Source of the DNA: JAPOXR01 sp965219635
Lineage (GTDB): Bacteria; Pseudomonadota; Alphaproteobacteria; Rhodobacterales; Rhodobacteraceae
NCBI GenBank assembly: GCA_965219635.1
Contig: OZ244783.1
Span: 1,798,001-1,862,000, forward strand
Direction: 5' to 3'
Length of the DNA: 64,000 nt
Below the pieces are notes generated by a model. It was not told where the DNA came from. It ran no database searches and worked only from the letters and a program-made list of their open reading frames with translations. The translations under genes were made by a program, and so were the position numbers. Positions 35,845-45,570 of this stretch are shown in pieces. Positions within the stretch are counted from its first letter, which is position 1; every line of letters starts with the position of its first letter.

Positions 35845-37980
35845 TCAGCCGGCTTCCCTGCCCTTGCGGATCAGATCGAGTACCGATGCCGCTGCATCCG
35901 GGATGTTTGTTCCTGGACCGAAGATGGCCGAGACACCCGCTTGATGAAGCATCTCGTGATCCCCCGGCGGGATGACTCCTCCGCAAACTACCAGAATTCC
36001 TCCGGCATCCTTGTCCTTCAATTCCTGGATCAGCTTCGGAACAAGTGTGTCATGCCCTGCGGACTGCGTGCTCACACCGACAACATGCACATCGTTATCG
36101 ATGGCAGCCTGGGCAGTTTCTTCCGGTGTCTGGAAAAGTGGGCCTATATCGACATCAAAGCCTATATCGGCAAACGCGGTGGCGATGACCTTCGCGCCGC
36201 GGTCATGTCCATCCTGCCCCATCTTTGCGACCAGCATGCGCGGCCTGCGCCCCTCCTCTTCCTCGAACTGTGCCACCTGCCGCTGTATCCGGCCGAATTC
36301 TTCGTCTCCGTCATAGGCACTCCCATAGACTCCTGAAAGCGACAGCGAGTCGGCCCGGTGGCGCCCGAACACCTTCTCCATCGCCATGGAGATTTCGCCG
36401 ACGGTGGCTCTTGCCCGCGACGCATTGATTGCAGCCTCCAGGAGATTCCCCCCGTTTCTGGCGCAGCGCTCGAGTTGAGCCAGCGCCTCTGCGCAATCGC
36501 TGCTGTCGCGGCTGCTGCGAACCGTATCCAGCCTCGTCACCTGTTTTTCGCGCACGATCCTCGTGTCGACATTCCTGAAATCTACCGGTTCCTCAATTTG
36601 CGGGCGGTGCCGATTGACGCCAACGATCACTTCCTCACCACGGTCGATCATCGCCTGCCGGCGGGCAGCAGTCTCCTCAATGCGCAGTTTGGGCAAACCG
36701 GACATGACAGCCCTTGTCATACCTCCCATTTCCTCGACTTCTTCGATCAGCTCCCAGGCCGCATCCGCCAGCTGTTTCGTGATGGTCTCGACATAATATG
36801 AGCCAGCAAGTGGGTCGACTGTGCGTGTGACGCCGGTTTCCTCCTGGAGGATCAACTGGGTATTGCGGGCTATTCGCGCAGAAAACTCTGTTGGCAAGGC
36901 AATCGCCTCATCAAGGGCATTTGTGTGAAGCGACTGGGTGCCACCGAGCACCGCTGCCAAGGCTTCGTAGGCGGTTCTGACCACATTGTTATAGGGATCC
37001 TGCGCTTGCAGGCTGACGCCGCTAGTCTGGCAATGCGTACGAAGCATCTTCGATCGCGGGTCGGATGCGCCGAACTCCGTCATTATGCGGCTCCAGAGCA
37101 GCCTGGCTGCCCTCAGCTTCGCGACTTCCAGAAAGAAGTTCATTCCAATCGCAAAGAAGAAGGAAAGGCGGCCTGCAAACCTGTCAACATCAAGGCCGCG
37201 CTGCACGGCCGTCCGTACATATTCCTTTCCGTCCGCCAGGGTGTAGGCCAACTCCTGGACAAGGCTCGCGCCTGCTTCCTGCATGTGGTAGCCGGAAATC
37301 GAAATGGAATTGAATTTCGGCATATTGGCACTGGCGTACTCAATGATATCCGCCACTATGCGCATCGATGGTTCAGGCGGATACACATAGGTGTTCCGCA
37401 CCATGAATTCCTTCAGGATGTCATTCTGAATTGTACCGGAAAGCTGGTCTTGCCGGACTCCCTGTTCTTCCGCAGCGACTACGAAATTGGCAAGAATGGG
37501 AATGACCGCGCCATTCATGGTCATCGACACTGAGACCCGGTCCAGCGGTATGCTGTCGAACAGGATCTTCATGTCCTCGACAGAATCTATTGCGACTCCT
37601 GCCTTCCCTACATCTCCAACAACACGGGGGTGGTCACTGTCATATCCGCGGTGTGTGGCAAGATCGAAAGCCACGGATACACCCTGCTGGCCTGCGGCCA
37701 ACGCGTCACGGTAGAATCGGTTCGACTCCTCGGCCGTCGAAAAGCCGGCATATTGCCGGATTGTCCATGGACGCCCCGTGTACATCGTCGCGCGAGGCCC
37801 CCTCAGGAATGGCTCCAAGCCAGGAAAAGTCTCGTCGCAGCCCGCTTCCGTTAAATCCTCGGAGGTATAGAGCGGCTTGACAGCAATTCCCTCTATCGTG
37901 TTCCAGACTTTCCTGCGCGGATCTGAACCGCGCAACTCCTTGCGCGCCAGTTCTTCCCATTCGTTGATTGTTCCGGCCAT
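35845..37980 (-). CDS. scpA: Methylmalonyl-CoA mutase, single-chain type
   Basis: A 711-residue adenosylcobalamin enzyme. The catalytic barrel starts with PLYTSEDLTEAG and includes RPWTIRQYAGFSTAEESN; the C-terminal cobalamin domain holds the DGHDRG motif with axial His592, followed by the conserved GVSTQSAGHDTLVP and VVCGGVIPPGDH segments. It is the homodimer type with both substrate and B12 domains in one chain. It interconverts methylmalonyl-CoA and succinyl-CoA, the last step from propionyl-CoA. Its usual chaperone MeaB is at 59388. It lies 8 kb from pccA, separated by the rhamnose cluster. Confidence 0.96.
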   Translation of the reverse strand: MAGTINEWEELARKELRGSDPRRKVWNTIEGIAVKPLYTSEDLTEAGCDETFPGLEPFLRGPRATMYTGRPWTIRQYAGFSTAEESNRFYRDALAAGQQGVSVAFDLATHRGYDSDHPRVVGDVGKAGVAIDSVEDMKILFDSIPLDRVSVSMTMNGAVIPILANFVVAAEEQGVRQDQLSGTIQNDILKEFMVRNTYVYPPEPSMRIVADIIEYASANMPKFNSISISGYHMQEAGASLVQELAYTLADGKEYVRTAVQRGLDVDRFAGRLSFFFAIGMNFFLEVAKLRAARLLWSRIMTEFGASDPRSKMLRTHCQTSGVSLQAQDPYNNVVRTAYEALAAVLGGTQSLHTNALDEAIALPTEFSARIARNTQLILQEETGVTRTVDPLAGSYYVETITKQLADAAWELIEEVEEMGGMTRAVMSGLPKLRIEETAARRQAMIDRGEEVIVGVNRHRPQIEEPVDFRNVDTRIVREKQVTRLDTVRSSRDSSDCAEALAQLERCARNGGNLLEAAINASRARATVGEISMAMEKVFGRHRADSLSLSGVYGSAYDGDEEFGRIQRQVAQFEEEEGRRPRMLVAKMGQDGHDRGAKVIATAFADIGFDVDIGPLFQTPEETAQAAIDNDVHVVGVSTQSAGHDTLVPKLIQELKDKDAGGILVVCGGVIPPGDHEMLHQAGVSAIFGPGTNIPDAAASVLDLIRKGREAG

Positions 37981-38332
37981 TATGAATTCACCCGCAATGC
38001 GACCATTGACCTGCCTGTTCTAACTGCTCGTCCGGGATTCTGCTACTTCCGCTTGATCAATCCGCCGTTCGAGCAGTAGGGGCAGCCGGCATCTACAACT
38101 GACGGGCAAGCACGCATGTGATGGACAAGCACTCATGCCGTTCCTGCAACCGCCCTACTCCGTTCAACTGCAGAAATCGCACGGCAGCTAAACCGAACTG
38201 CGATGAATTGGGAACTGCCGGTACAAGCGGTCGAATGATGCGAGCGGCCACCTCACCATCATTGATAGTGCTTGGGCCAACCTTGCGTTACAATCAGTAG
38301 GTGGTGTTCGCATCCAGAGAGAGCATTGGCGA
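37981..38332. other. Non-coding spacer between mutase and rhamnose cluster
   Basis: About 350 bp divergent region. It should carry promoters for the mutase (minus) and rfbB (plus); a TACAAT at 38288 is a possible -10 but lacks a well-spaced -35. No gene, repeat or mobile-element end is visible. Confidence 0.5.
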
Positions 38333-39418
38333 ATGAAGTTGCTGATAACCGGAGGGGCCGGATTCATCGGTTCTGCTGTCGTCCGTGCAGCATTGGGGAC
38401 TGCCCCTACCGTCAGGAAGTCTGGGGCGGACGAAAGCCCACATGCTGTTGCCGCGCAGGTTGTCAATGTCGATTCACTTGAACTCTACAGCAGAGAAGCC
38501 GCTCTATATGCCCTCCCTCCTCTCTCTGATCGTCATATCTTCCATCAGTTGAACATCACCGATGCTAACGCGCTGGATTCTGTCTTCCGGTCGCATGATC
38601 CAGATGCAGTCGTGCATCTGGCAGCAGAAACGCATGTCGACCATTCAATCCGGCGACCGCTGGACTTCGTGAATGCAAACGTCGCGGGCACATACAATCT
38701 TCTGCAAGCGTCCCTCGGCCATTGGCAAAGGCGAGGCAGGCCTGAGTCCTTCAGGTTCCTGCATGTTTCGACTGACGAGGTATTTGGATCTCTTGGCCAG
38801 GACGGAAGGTTCAGCGAGAAATCCCGTTACGACCCCCGCAACCCATATTCGGCGACCAAGGCCGCAAGCGACCACCTGGTTCGGGCATGGCACCATACAT
38901 ATGGATTGCCTGTCCTGATCTCGAATTGCAGCAACAATTTCGGGCCATTTCAGTTCCCCGACAAACTGATACCGAGGATCATCTCGCGGGCGATTGATGG
39001 GCAGCCGATCCCAATTTTCGGTAGCGGAAAACAGGTTCGCGACTGGATCTTCGTCGAGGACCATGCGGCGGCCTTGCTGGCCATTCTAGACCGTGGCCAG
39101 GTTGGGCGAAGCTACAATGTGGGCGCCGAAAATGAGACGACCAACATCAAGATCGCAAAACTTGTGTGCGGCATACTCGACCGCCTTCGCCCTTCCGGCG
39201 GGCCTCATACCCGTTTAATCAGCTTCGTCGGTGACCGGCCAGGGCATGACACACGCTATGCAATTGATCCTGCCCGGATTCGCAGTGAACTGGACTGGGT
39301 CCCGCTGGTCGGACTCGAGGCCGGACTGGAGGCGACCGTCCAATGGTACCTGCAGCATCAGTCCTGGTGGCGGCCCCTACTAGCTCCCACCTCGAATACA
39401 GAAGCCACAGCAGCCTGA
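38333..39418 (+). CDS. rfbB: dTDP-glucose 4,6-dehydratase
   Basis: A 361-residue extended SDR. The NAD loop is GGAGFIGSAVVRAAL, the substrate-binding segment HLAAETHVDHSI follows, then STDEVFG with the catalytic Thr-Asp-Glu, and YSATKAASDHLV with the Tyr/Lys pair. It makes dTDP-4-keto-6-deoxyglucose, second step to dTDP-rhamnose. An unusual hydrophilic insert of about 15 residues (around 25-42) stretches the loop between the first helix and strand 2. The rfbA gene follows after a 325-bp gap, larger than in most rfb operons. Confidence 0.94.
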   Translation: MKLLITGGAGFIGSAVVRAALGTAPTVRKSGADESPHAVAAQVVNVDSLELYSREAALYALPPLSDRHIFHQLNITDANALDSVFRSHDPDAVVHLAAETHVDHSIRRPLDFVNANVAGTYNLLQASLGHWQRRGRPESFRFLHVSTDEVFGSLGQDGRFSEKSRYDPRNPYSATKAASDHLVRAWHHTYGLPVLISNCSNNFGPFQFPDKLIPRIISRAIDGQPIPIFGSGKQVRDWIFVEDHAAALLAILDRGQVGRSYNVGAENETTNIKIAKLVCGILDRLRPSGGPHTRLISFVGDRPGHDTRYAIDPARIRSELDWVPLVGLEAGLEATVQWYLQHQSWWRPLLAPTSNTEATAA

Positions 39419-39743
39419 TGCTTCGAGGCAGCTATAGGCCGGTCCAGACAGGGCCAATCGAGAACTGGAGGTATCTGTCTTTCCGGGTTGGGCCAGCCCA
39501 GAAGGACTGCTTCTGCTGCGGTACTGTCCTGCCAAATGCTGGAATGGCCATAGTCACCAGGCCAGAGCCGCCACAGTCATTCCGTCAATTGGGAACCGGC
39601 AGACAACTCTATCAGGCACGTATGCTTCCAATACAAGATCCGACAATGCCGGTTTGGATGCGGTTCGAGCCATACAGAACGACCAGCAATCAGGCCATTC
39701 CCGCATCGCATTGGCCGCTGCTACAACCGTGGAGCGGCGGCAA
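39419..39743. other. Spacer between rfbB and rfbA
   Basis: 325 bp with no credible coding sequence, terminator or repeat. Such a gap inside a functionally linked gene pair may hint at a lost gene; nothing recognisable remains. Confidence 0.45.
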
Positions 39744-40628
39744 ATGAAGGACTCTCGCCGCAAGGGCATTCTGTTGGCAGGCGGAACCGGATCGCGTCTT
39801 CATCCAATTACACTGGGTGTCTCCAAGCACTTGCTGCCAATCTATGACAAGCCGATGATCTATTATCCGCTGTCGGTCCTGATGCTCGCTGGCATTCGTG
39901 AAATCGCCATCATCACGACGCCCATGGACGAGGGTGCATACCGGCGCCTCCTTGGCGATGGCTCACAGTGGGGACTGTCAATCACCTACCTGCAACAGCC
40001 GAACCCGGAAGGACTTGCGCAGGCATATCTGCTCGCAGAAGAATTTCTCAATGGCGGCTCAAGCGCCATGCTACTGGGCGACAATCTGTTCTTCGGACAC
40101 GGACTTCCTGAATTGCTAGCAGAGGCAGACAGCAACCGTGAAGGCGCATCGGTCTTTGCGTACCAGGTGGCCGACCCGGCACGATACGGAGTCATCGGGT
40201 TCGATCCTCAAGGAAGACCGCAATCGATTTTCGAAAAACCGAAGCAAGCCGCATCAAACTTTGCCGTCTGCGGCATTTATTTCTTCGATGGCACCGCACC
40301 CTTGAGGGCAGCCGAACTGTTGCCTTCAGCCAGGGGCGAGCTTGAAATCACCTCCCTGATCGAGTCCTATCTTAAGGAGGACGCATTATCGGTGATCAAA
40401 CTGGGCAGGGGATTTGCGTGGCTGGATGTGGGAACCCACACCAGCCTGCTTGATGCGGGCAACTTTGTCAGAACGATTACCGAGCGGCAAGGTTTGATGA
40501 TTGGCATTCCCGATGAAATCGCATTCAGAAATGGCTGGATTTCTGCCGGACAACTCGAAAGCCGGGCCGCTCGCTTCAGCAACAGCAACTACGGACGTTA
40601 CATTGCGCAGATCAGCAGCTCCGGGTGA
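39744..40628 (+). CDS. rfbA: Glucose-1-phosphate thymidylyltransferase
   Basis: A 294-residue nucleotidyltransferase. The nucleotide loop is LAGGTGSRLHPIT, followed by SKHLLPIYDKPMIYYPLS, YLQQPNPEGLAQA, and the metal-binding GDNLFFGH. It makes dTDP-glucose, the first step to dTDP-rhamnose. ATG 39744 is chosen as it gives the family N-terminus with a GGAG upstream; in-frame upstream Met codons add unrelated sequence. The loop has Ser in place of the common Thr (GSR for GTR). The following glycosyltransferase begins about ten bases after the stop. Confidence 0.94.
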   Translation: MKDSRRKGILLAGGTGSRLHPITLGVSKHLLPIYDKPMIYYPLSVLMLAGIREIAIITTPMDEGAYRRLLGDGSQWGLSITYLQQPNPEGLAQAYLLAEEFLNGGSSAMLLGDNLFFGHGLPELLAEADSNREGASVFAYQVADPARYGVIGFDPQGRPQSIFEKPKQAASNFAVCGIYFFDGTAPLRAAELLPSARGELEITSLIESYLKEDALSVIKLGRGFAWLDVGTHTSLLDAGNFVRTITERQGLMIGIPDEIAFRNGWISAGQLESRAARFSNSNYGRYIAQISSSG

Positions 40629-40638
40629 AGCACAGCCT

Positions 40639-41547
40639 GTGGCAGCAGCTGGAGCCCGGGAAGAAAATTACCGCGGCACCTCTGCTCAGTTAACCGTAGT
40701 GACAGTCACCTACAACAGCAGCCATATACTCCCCAGAATGCTGGATTCACTGCCCCGGGGAACGCCCATTGTAGTAGTCGACAATGGATCGGCGGATTCA
40801 GAGAGTACCGCCGAAGTTGCGGCCAAGGCCGGCGCGAAGTTGATTCAGAATTGCGAGAATGTGGGTTTTGGTTCGGCCTGCAACCAGGGTGCCGCAGTTG
40901 CGAAAACTGAATTGGTGCTGTTTCTCAACCCAGATGCCGAACTCACGAGTGGGGCACTGGAACACTTGGCCGACGCCACGAGCAGGTATCCTCTCGCAGT
41001 AGCATTCAGTCCGGTATTCCGCGACGCCAAAGGCAGGATGTCCTACAGAAGGTCCAGCACCATCGACCCAGACAGCCCAAAACTTCCAAGGGAATTGCCG
41101 GAAAGCGACTGGCAGGTTCCCATCTTGAGCGGAGCAGCCCTGTTGGTTCGCAAGGTGGCATTCGACCAGATTGGCGGATTTGATCCTAACATCCATCTCT
41201 ACCACGAGGATGATGATCTCTGTCTTCGATTGAGGGCTACACAGGGACCATTGATGCTGGTTCCCAGTGCGGAGGTCATTCACAGGCGTGGACACTCAAC
41301 CGGCAAGGGCGCACGGGCCTATCGGTCACTGGGACAGCAAATGGGCTACTCCCGGGTGTACGCATCGCTTAAGCACCGTGTACCATTGGCTTACACGAAA
41401 GCGGTCCTGAGCGCAGTCGGGGAGATATGCCTGTTGCCCCGGCTATTGTCCGCCAGGAGGCGGGCAAAGAGCTTAGGTTACCTGTCGGGGGTGATCGAAG
41501 CACGTCACCTGATTGGGCAGAAAACCTCGATTGAACAGAGCAAATGA
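40639..41547 (+). CDS. Family 2 glycosyltransferase, rhamnosyltransferase-like (copy A)
   Basis: About 302 residues with a GT-A fold. The N-terminal VVTVTYNSSHILPRML and VVVDNGSAD form the nucleotide-sugar site, NVGFGSACNQG is typical of WcaE/rhamnosyltransferase-type GT2 enzymes, and HEDDDLCLRL holds the metal/catalytic acidic cluster. No membrane helices. The start is uncertain: GTG 40639 just after rfbA is preferred; earlier ATGs at 40501, 40513 or 40531 would overlap rfbA. It is followed about 100 bp later by a close paralog. It probably adds rhamnose to a surface polysaccharide (inference). Confidence 0.85.
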   Translation: MAAAGAREENYRGTSAQLTVVTVTYNSSHILPRMLDSLPRGTPIVVVDNGSADSESTAEVAAKAGAKLIQNCENVGFGSACNQGAAVAKTELVLFLNPDAELTSGALEHLADATSRYPLAVAFSPVFRDAKGRMSYRRSSTIDPDSPKLPRELPESDWQVPILSGAALLVRKVAFDQIGGFDPNIHLYHEDDDLCLRLRATQGPLMLVPSAEVIHRRGHSTGKGARAYRSLGQQMGYSRVYASLKHRVPLAYTKAVLSAVGEICLLPRLLSARRRAKSLGYLSGVIEARHLIGQKTSIEQSK

Positions 41548-41649
41548 GGGTGCGCTGCTTCATGCCGGTATTTGGAACCAGTGCCATCTGGTCGGACGGA
41601 GAAGATCTCTTTGGCTCGCAGCCCCACAGGTTCCGAGGCTGATCCCGAC

Positions 41650-42585
41650 ATGGGAGAACACACTCTGCGTTCGCCATCACCTGGCGCGTCGGCTCGACGG
41701 ACTGAGCCTTCCACAACCATTGTGTCGGTTACCTTCAATAGCAGCCACGTGGTTTCGAGAATGCTTGCCTCGGTTCCAGAACATGTTCCGGTGATCATAG
41801 TCGATAACGCGTCGACCGACATAGACAAGACCAGGTCACTTGCTGCCAGGTACGGGGCGCGGTTGATTTGCAACACCAGGAATGCCGGTTTCGGCAGCGC
41901 CTGCAACCAAGCTGCGGCCGTTGCCGCCACGGAGTTCATACTGTTTCTCAATCCGGACGCGGTCTTGAGTACGGAAGCACTTGACCGGCTCGCTGACGCC
42001 GCAAACCGCTACCCGGAGGCAAGTGCCTTTAATCCCTGGGTCGGAATTGAAGGCAGGCAATTCTTTCGAACCACCAATCCGATTGAATTGAACGGCTGGT
42101 CTCTTCCAGCAGAAGCGCCTGATCACGATTGTGAAGTACCCGTGCTTTCAGGTGCTGCTCTTTTCGTCCGGAGTACGGCCTTTGAGTCGGTCGGCGGGTT
42201 TGATGAGAACATCTTCCTGTATTTTGAAGACGACGACCTCAGCCTGCGGCTGAGAAGAGATTGCGGACCGCTCATGTTTGTGAGGGATGCAAGAGTCACT
42301 CACCGGCCTGGGCGTTCTACCGAAAATTGTCCATCACTCAGCAAGATGAAGGGTTGGCATTTCGGATATTCACGTGTCCTGGTGTCACAGAAGCACAATC
42401 AACCATTCGCGTTCGGTCGAGCGATGCTGCGCGCACTTAGGAAGATCTGCAATGTGAGGCAGCTGCTCTCGGTGGACGAACGTCAATTCAGAATTGGCTT
42501 TTTTGGCGGCGTCCTTGCTGCCCGCAACCTCAACACGGCTACCCTGCGCAATCCCAAACAGGAAGTCAAAGCGCCAAACCGATGA
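41650..42585 (+). CDS. Family 2 glycosyltransferase, rhamnosyltransferase-like (copy B)
   Basis: About 311 residues, clearly paralogous to the gene just upstream: VSVTFNSSHVVSRML, IIVDNAST, NAGFGSACNQA and FEDDDLSLRL align position by position, and the C-terminal halves share GYSRV...SQKH and QLLS segments. The acceptor-facing middle region differs, so the two copies may form different linkages. The start is set at ATG 41650 with GAGG about 12 bases ahead; TTG 41572 is an alternative. It converges with rfbD. Confidence 0.85.
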   Translation: MGEHTLRSPSPGASARRTEPSTTIVSVTFNSSHVVSRMLASVPEHVPVIIVDNASTDIDKTRSLAARYGARLICNTRNAGFGSACNQAAAVAATEFILFLNPDAVLSTEALDRLADAANRYPEASAFNPWVGIEGRQFFRTTNPIELNGWSLPAEAPDHDCEVPVLSGAALFVRSTAFESVGGFDENIFLYFEDDDLSLRLRRDCGPLMFVRDARVTHRPGRSTENCPSLSKMKGWHFGYSRVLVSQKHNQPFAFGRAMLRALRKICNVRQLLSVDERQFRIGFFGGVLAARNLNTATLRNPKQEVKAPNR

Positions 42586-42639
42586 TGCGCAAGTCCAATC
42601 TATGCGAACTGTGCATCTGGCCCGCAATTCATGCGCATA

Positions 42640-43524
42640 TCATGCTCCGCCATACTTCTTCCTTGCAACCAGATAACGGTTCAATGCGTCCTTCCAGTTC
42701 CGCATAGGAATTCCAAGCGAATGAAGCTTGCCGCTGCCAAGCGCGCTGAATCTCGGGCGCAATGCTGGAGCCGGGTATTCGCTGCTTGCACAGGGTTGCA
42801 CCAGATCCGGCATACCGGCTTGATAGAGTATCTCGCGTGCGAATTCGTAACGTGTGCACTGCCCTGAATTCACAACATGGAGCAAGCCGGGAATTGATTT
42901 GCACCGCAGTAGTTGAACGACCGCAGCAGCAACATCTGAAGTTGAAGCCGGCGACACAGTCTGGTCATCGACGACACGAAATTCCTTCCCCTCAGCCCCA
43001 AGTTGAAGAACCTTTTCCACGAAGTTGCTCCGTGTACCGGACATTCCTCCCACACCGAACAAAGATGCAACCCGCAATACGGTGACCCTCGCACCGGTCA
43101 ACTCTGCCAGCGTCTCACCCATCAGTTTCGATGAGCCATAGATATTGACTGGCATTGCAGGCACTGCCTCTGTGATCGGCTCCGTCCGCATCCAGTCGCC
43201 GCCGAACACATAGTCGGTACTGAAATGAATGAAACTTGCCCCTTTGGACTTGCAGACGGATGCAATCTCGGCGACAGCATATGCGTTCACGGCGAACGCT
43301 GTTCCGGCGTCTGATTCAACCTGATCAACATCATGATGGCCCGTGCTGTTGATCAAGCAATCAAAACCAGTCTTTTTCAGCGTTGCGCCAATCTTGTCGA
43401 GTTGCACCAAGTCAAGTTTCTTGCGGTCGAAGGTAACGAGTTCGAACTCACTGTCGGCAGAGCAAAGTGCCGTCGTCAGATCACGGCCCAGCTGACCTCC
43501 TGCACCAAGAAGAACAATCTTCAA
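42640..43524 (-). CDS. rfbD: dTDP-4-dehydrorhamnose reductase
   Basis: A 294-residue SDR-type reductase. The NAD(P) loop is LGAGGQLGRDL, followed by HFSTDYVFGG and the YGSSKLMGE catalytic Tyr/Lys pair. It reduces dTDP-4-keto-rhamnose to dTDP-L-rhamnose with NADPH, the last step of the pathway. It is on the opposite strand to rfbB and rfbA, so the four rml functions are split over two convergent units. A glycosyltransferase and rfbC lie upstream on the same strand. Confidence 0.93.
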   Translation of the reverse strand: MKIVLLGAGGQLGRDLTTALCSADSEFELVTFDRKKLDLVQLDKIGATLKKTGFDCLINSTGHHDVDQVESDAGTAFAVNAYAVAEIASVCKSKGASFIHFSTDYVFGGDWMRTEPITEAVPAMPVNIYGSSKLMGETLAELTGARVTVLRVASLFGVGGMSGTRSNFVEKVLQLGAEGKEFRVVDDQTVSPASTSDVAAAVVQLLRCKSIPGLLHVVNSGQCTRYEFAREILYQAGMPDLVQPCASSEYPAPALRPRFSALGSGKLHSLGIPMRNWKDALNRYLVARKKYGGA

Positions 43525-43707
43525 CCTATTTTCCCCAGCAGCACGCGCATGGCAATTTCATTGAATGCTTGCCCAATCGTCGGTTCACCGGATACTGACA
43601 ATTGCAATTGAGCCTTGGCATTATGAGATGATTGCTCACATTCCGACGCTTCGCTGTCCTCCATTTCGTCGCAGATTTGGTCTTCGTGCATGGGGCTTCC
43701 TACACGT

Positions 43708-44592
43708 TCAAAATTCGTTGGCGGAAGAACTTCTTGCTACAACTCGTGCAACATGCAGCAGACGCCGGAACTGCTTTTCCAATACAATCCGTCCCAACAG
43801 CATCCTGATTCTCTTGCGATTGATCTTTCTAACCACATGACCTTGCTTGTCCAACCCGGCCACCTCGCAATCCCGCCGACGTTGACCAAGAACTGCGTAC
43901 ATTCTCCTAAAGTGACCTCGCCGAAAGGACAGAGATGTTGTGCTCTTTTGCTTAGTGGTAATGCCACTACCGACCCGGTACAGAAGCAGGGGCTCGTTGA
44001 TCAACTCCACACTCCCTTCAAGAACACCACGAAACCCAATGATCAGGTCCTCATACAACAGCGGGTTCCGCATATGTCCGAATTTCTCGGTCAACCGCTT
44101 GCTATAGGCCGTCGTGGCTCCAAGATACAATGATCCTGACTTGCAGACATCAACTGCGTTGGTTTTGTGATACATGACAGAACCAAGATAAGATGGCGGC
44201 AATCGGGAACCATCTATCGACACGCAATCGGCAAGAGAGTGAACCAACAAGGCACCGGTGGCTTCAAAGCGTTCAATGATCCGCTCGCAGCGATGCGGGT
44301 ACGAGATGTCGTCACCCGCGGCATAAATGATGATGTCACCAGTGCTCATCTCATGAGTTCGCTGGATATGCTCAATGACACCTAGGTTTCGAGGATTCCG
44401 GTTCAGAACAACACTGTGCGGTCCCTTGTAGACAGAAGCGATCTCCTGCATGATCTCAAACGTCCGGTCGGTTGAGCAATCGTCCGAAAGCAAGATTTCG
44501 ATCGGTTGGCATTGCTGCGCAAGCACCGAACCGACCGATTCTGCAACGAAGTCTTGCTGATTATACGCTAGAAGGGTCAAAGAGTACTTCAT
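43708..44592 (-). CDS. Family 2 glycosyltransferase
   Basis: A 294-residue GT-A enzyme: SLTLLAYNQQDFVAESVGSVLAQ at the N-terminus, ILLSDDCSTD as the nucleotide-sugar motif and IYAAGDDISYPHR as the DXD-like metal site. A LYEDLIIGFRGVLEG segment holds the later acidic residue. It is not a close paralog of the two tandem enzymes on the other strand. The basic C-terminal region (KINRKRIRMLLGR) could touch the membrane. It lies between rfbD and rfbC on the same strand, so a role in the same polysaccharide is likely. A small open frame sits 11 bp upstream. Confidence 0.88.
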   Translation of the reverse strand: MKYSLTLLAYNQQDFVAESVGSVLAQQCQPIEILLSDDCSTDRTFEIMQEIASVYKGPHSVVLNRNPRNLGVIEHIQRTHEMSTGDIIIYAAGDDISYPHRCERIIERFEATGALLVHSLADCVSIDGSRLPPSYLGSVMYHKTNAVDVCKSGSLYLGATTAYSKRLTEKFGHMRNPLLYEDLIIGFRGVLEGSVELINEPLLLYRVGSGITTKQKSTTSLSFRRGHFRRMYAVLGQRRRDCEVAGLDKQGHVVRKINRKRIRMLLGRIVLEKQFRRLLHVARVVARSSSANEF

Positions 44593-44603
44593 GACTCAAG
44601 TCA

Positions 44604-44780
44604 CTAGCTTTCGAGATATGGCTGCAAGACCGTGATGTACGCGCCAGACATCTCTTTCTGTCGAGAGAGGCCAATATTCAGGTCGCGACCCTGGATTGAC
44701 CGTGCAATTACAATTCTCGAATCAAGCGCGATAGCCATGAACCACGAACCCTCGATGATTGTGCGCTTATTGTCCGACAT
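44604..44780 (-). CDS. Possible small protein or gene remnant upstream of a glycosyltransferase
   Basis: A 58-residue open frame, MSDNKRTIIEGSW...QPYLES, with a GAGGA element five bases before its ATG and a stop 11 bp before the glycosyltransferase start. No domain recognised and no membrane segment or signal peptide. The good ribosome-binding site and operon-like spacing support expression. It could equally be the end of a decayed polysaccharide gene. Confidence 0.35.
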   Translation of the reverse strand: MSDNKRTIIEGSWFMAIALDSRIVIARSIQGRDLNIGLSRQKEMSGAYITVLQPYLES

Positions 44781-45015
44781 ACTTCCTCGCACGTATTTCC
44801 GGATTCAGTCAGCCGGAAATGCCATTATCGGCATCGAACGACATTGGTTTGTCGGTCTCATCCGCACTTGAAGTTTGCCAATCTCGCTGAAACGAAACTT
44901 CCCGATGAGCACCCGGTTGAAGACAGGTATCCTGTCACGGCCACTGGCCTCGAACCCGCTTTAAGGCCCAGCGAAAGCCATCCCGGCTTTGCAATTTTCA
45001 GTCTTGTTACGAAGG

Positions 45016-45570
45016 TCATTCAAACAGGTTCTTCACTTCCGACAGTGACGGGAAAGTCATGTCCTTGCCGGACAGCTTAAGCTCTTGGCAAGGAACCGGC
45101 CAATCGATCCCGAGTTCAGGGTCACTCCAAAGTAATCCGGCCTCGCATTTCGGAGCATAATAGTCACTGGTCTTGTACAACACCTCGGTATGCGGCTCCA
45201 GGGTCATAAAACCATGCGCAAAGCCCTCAGGTACCAGAATTTGCCGGCCGTTTTCTGCTGAGATCACGGCCGATACATGCTTGCCGAACGTCTTTGAGCT
45301 TCGCCGAATATCGACTGCCACATCGAAAACCGAGCCTTGAGCTACCCGCACCAGCTTCACCTGTGCATGTGGAGCAACTTGAAAGTGCAATCCCCTGACG
45401 GTCCCGATCTTGTCCGAGTAGGAATGATTATCCTGAACGAACTCTGTGGCAATGCCCTGAATTGCCAGATCCCGCCGATTGTAAACCTCGCTGAAATAGC
45501 CCCGCGCGTCCGAATGCCGCACTGGTGTCAGCAACAAGACCTCCGGAATACTCAACCTTTGTATCTTCAC
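45016..45570 (-). CDS. rfbC: dTDP-4-dehydrorhamnose 3,5-epimerase
   Basis: A 184-residue cupin-type epimerase. The substrate and catalytic segments are DARGYFSEVYN, DNHSYSDKIGTVRGLHFQ with the catalytic His, FDVAVDIRRSS with the partnering Asp, PEGFAHGF, and YKTSDYYAP with the catalytic Tyr. It carries out step 3 of dTDP-L-rhamnose synthesis. The length is standard. It opens the minus-strand part of the cluster; about 420 bp, including the small frame at 44604, lies before the glycosyltransferase. Confidence 0.95.
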   Translation of the reverse strand: MKIQRLSIPEVLLLTPVRHSDARGYFSEVYNRRDLAIQGIATEFVQDNHSYSDKIGTVRGLHFQVAPHAQVKLVRVAQGSVFDVAVDIRRSSKTFGKHVSAVISAENGRQILVPEGFAHGFMTLEPHTEVLYKTSDYYAPKCEAGLLWSDPELGIDWPVPCQELKLSGKDMTFPSLSEVKNLFE

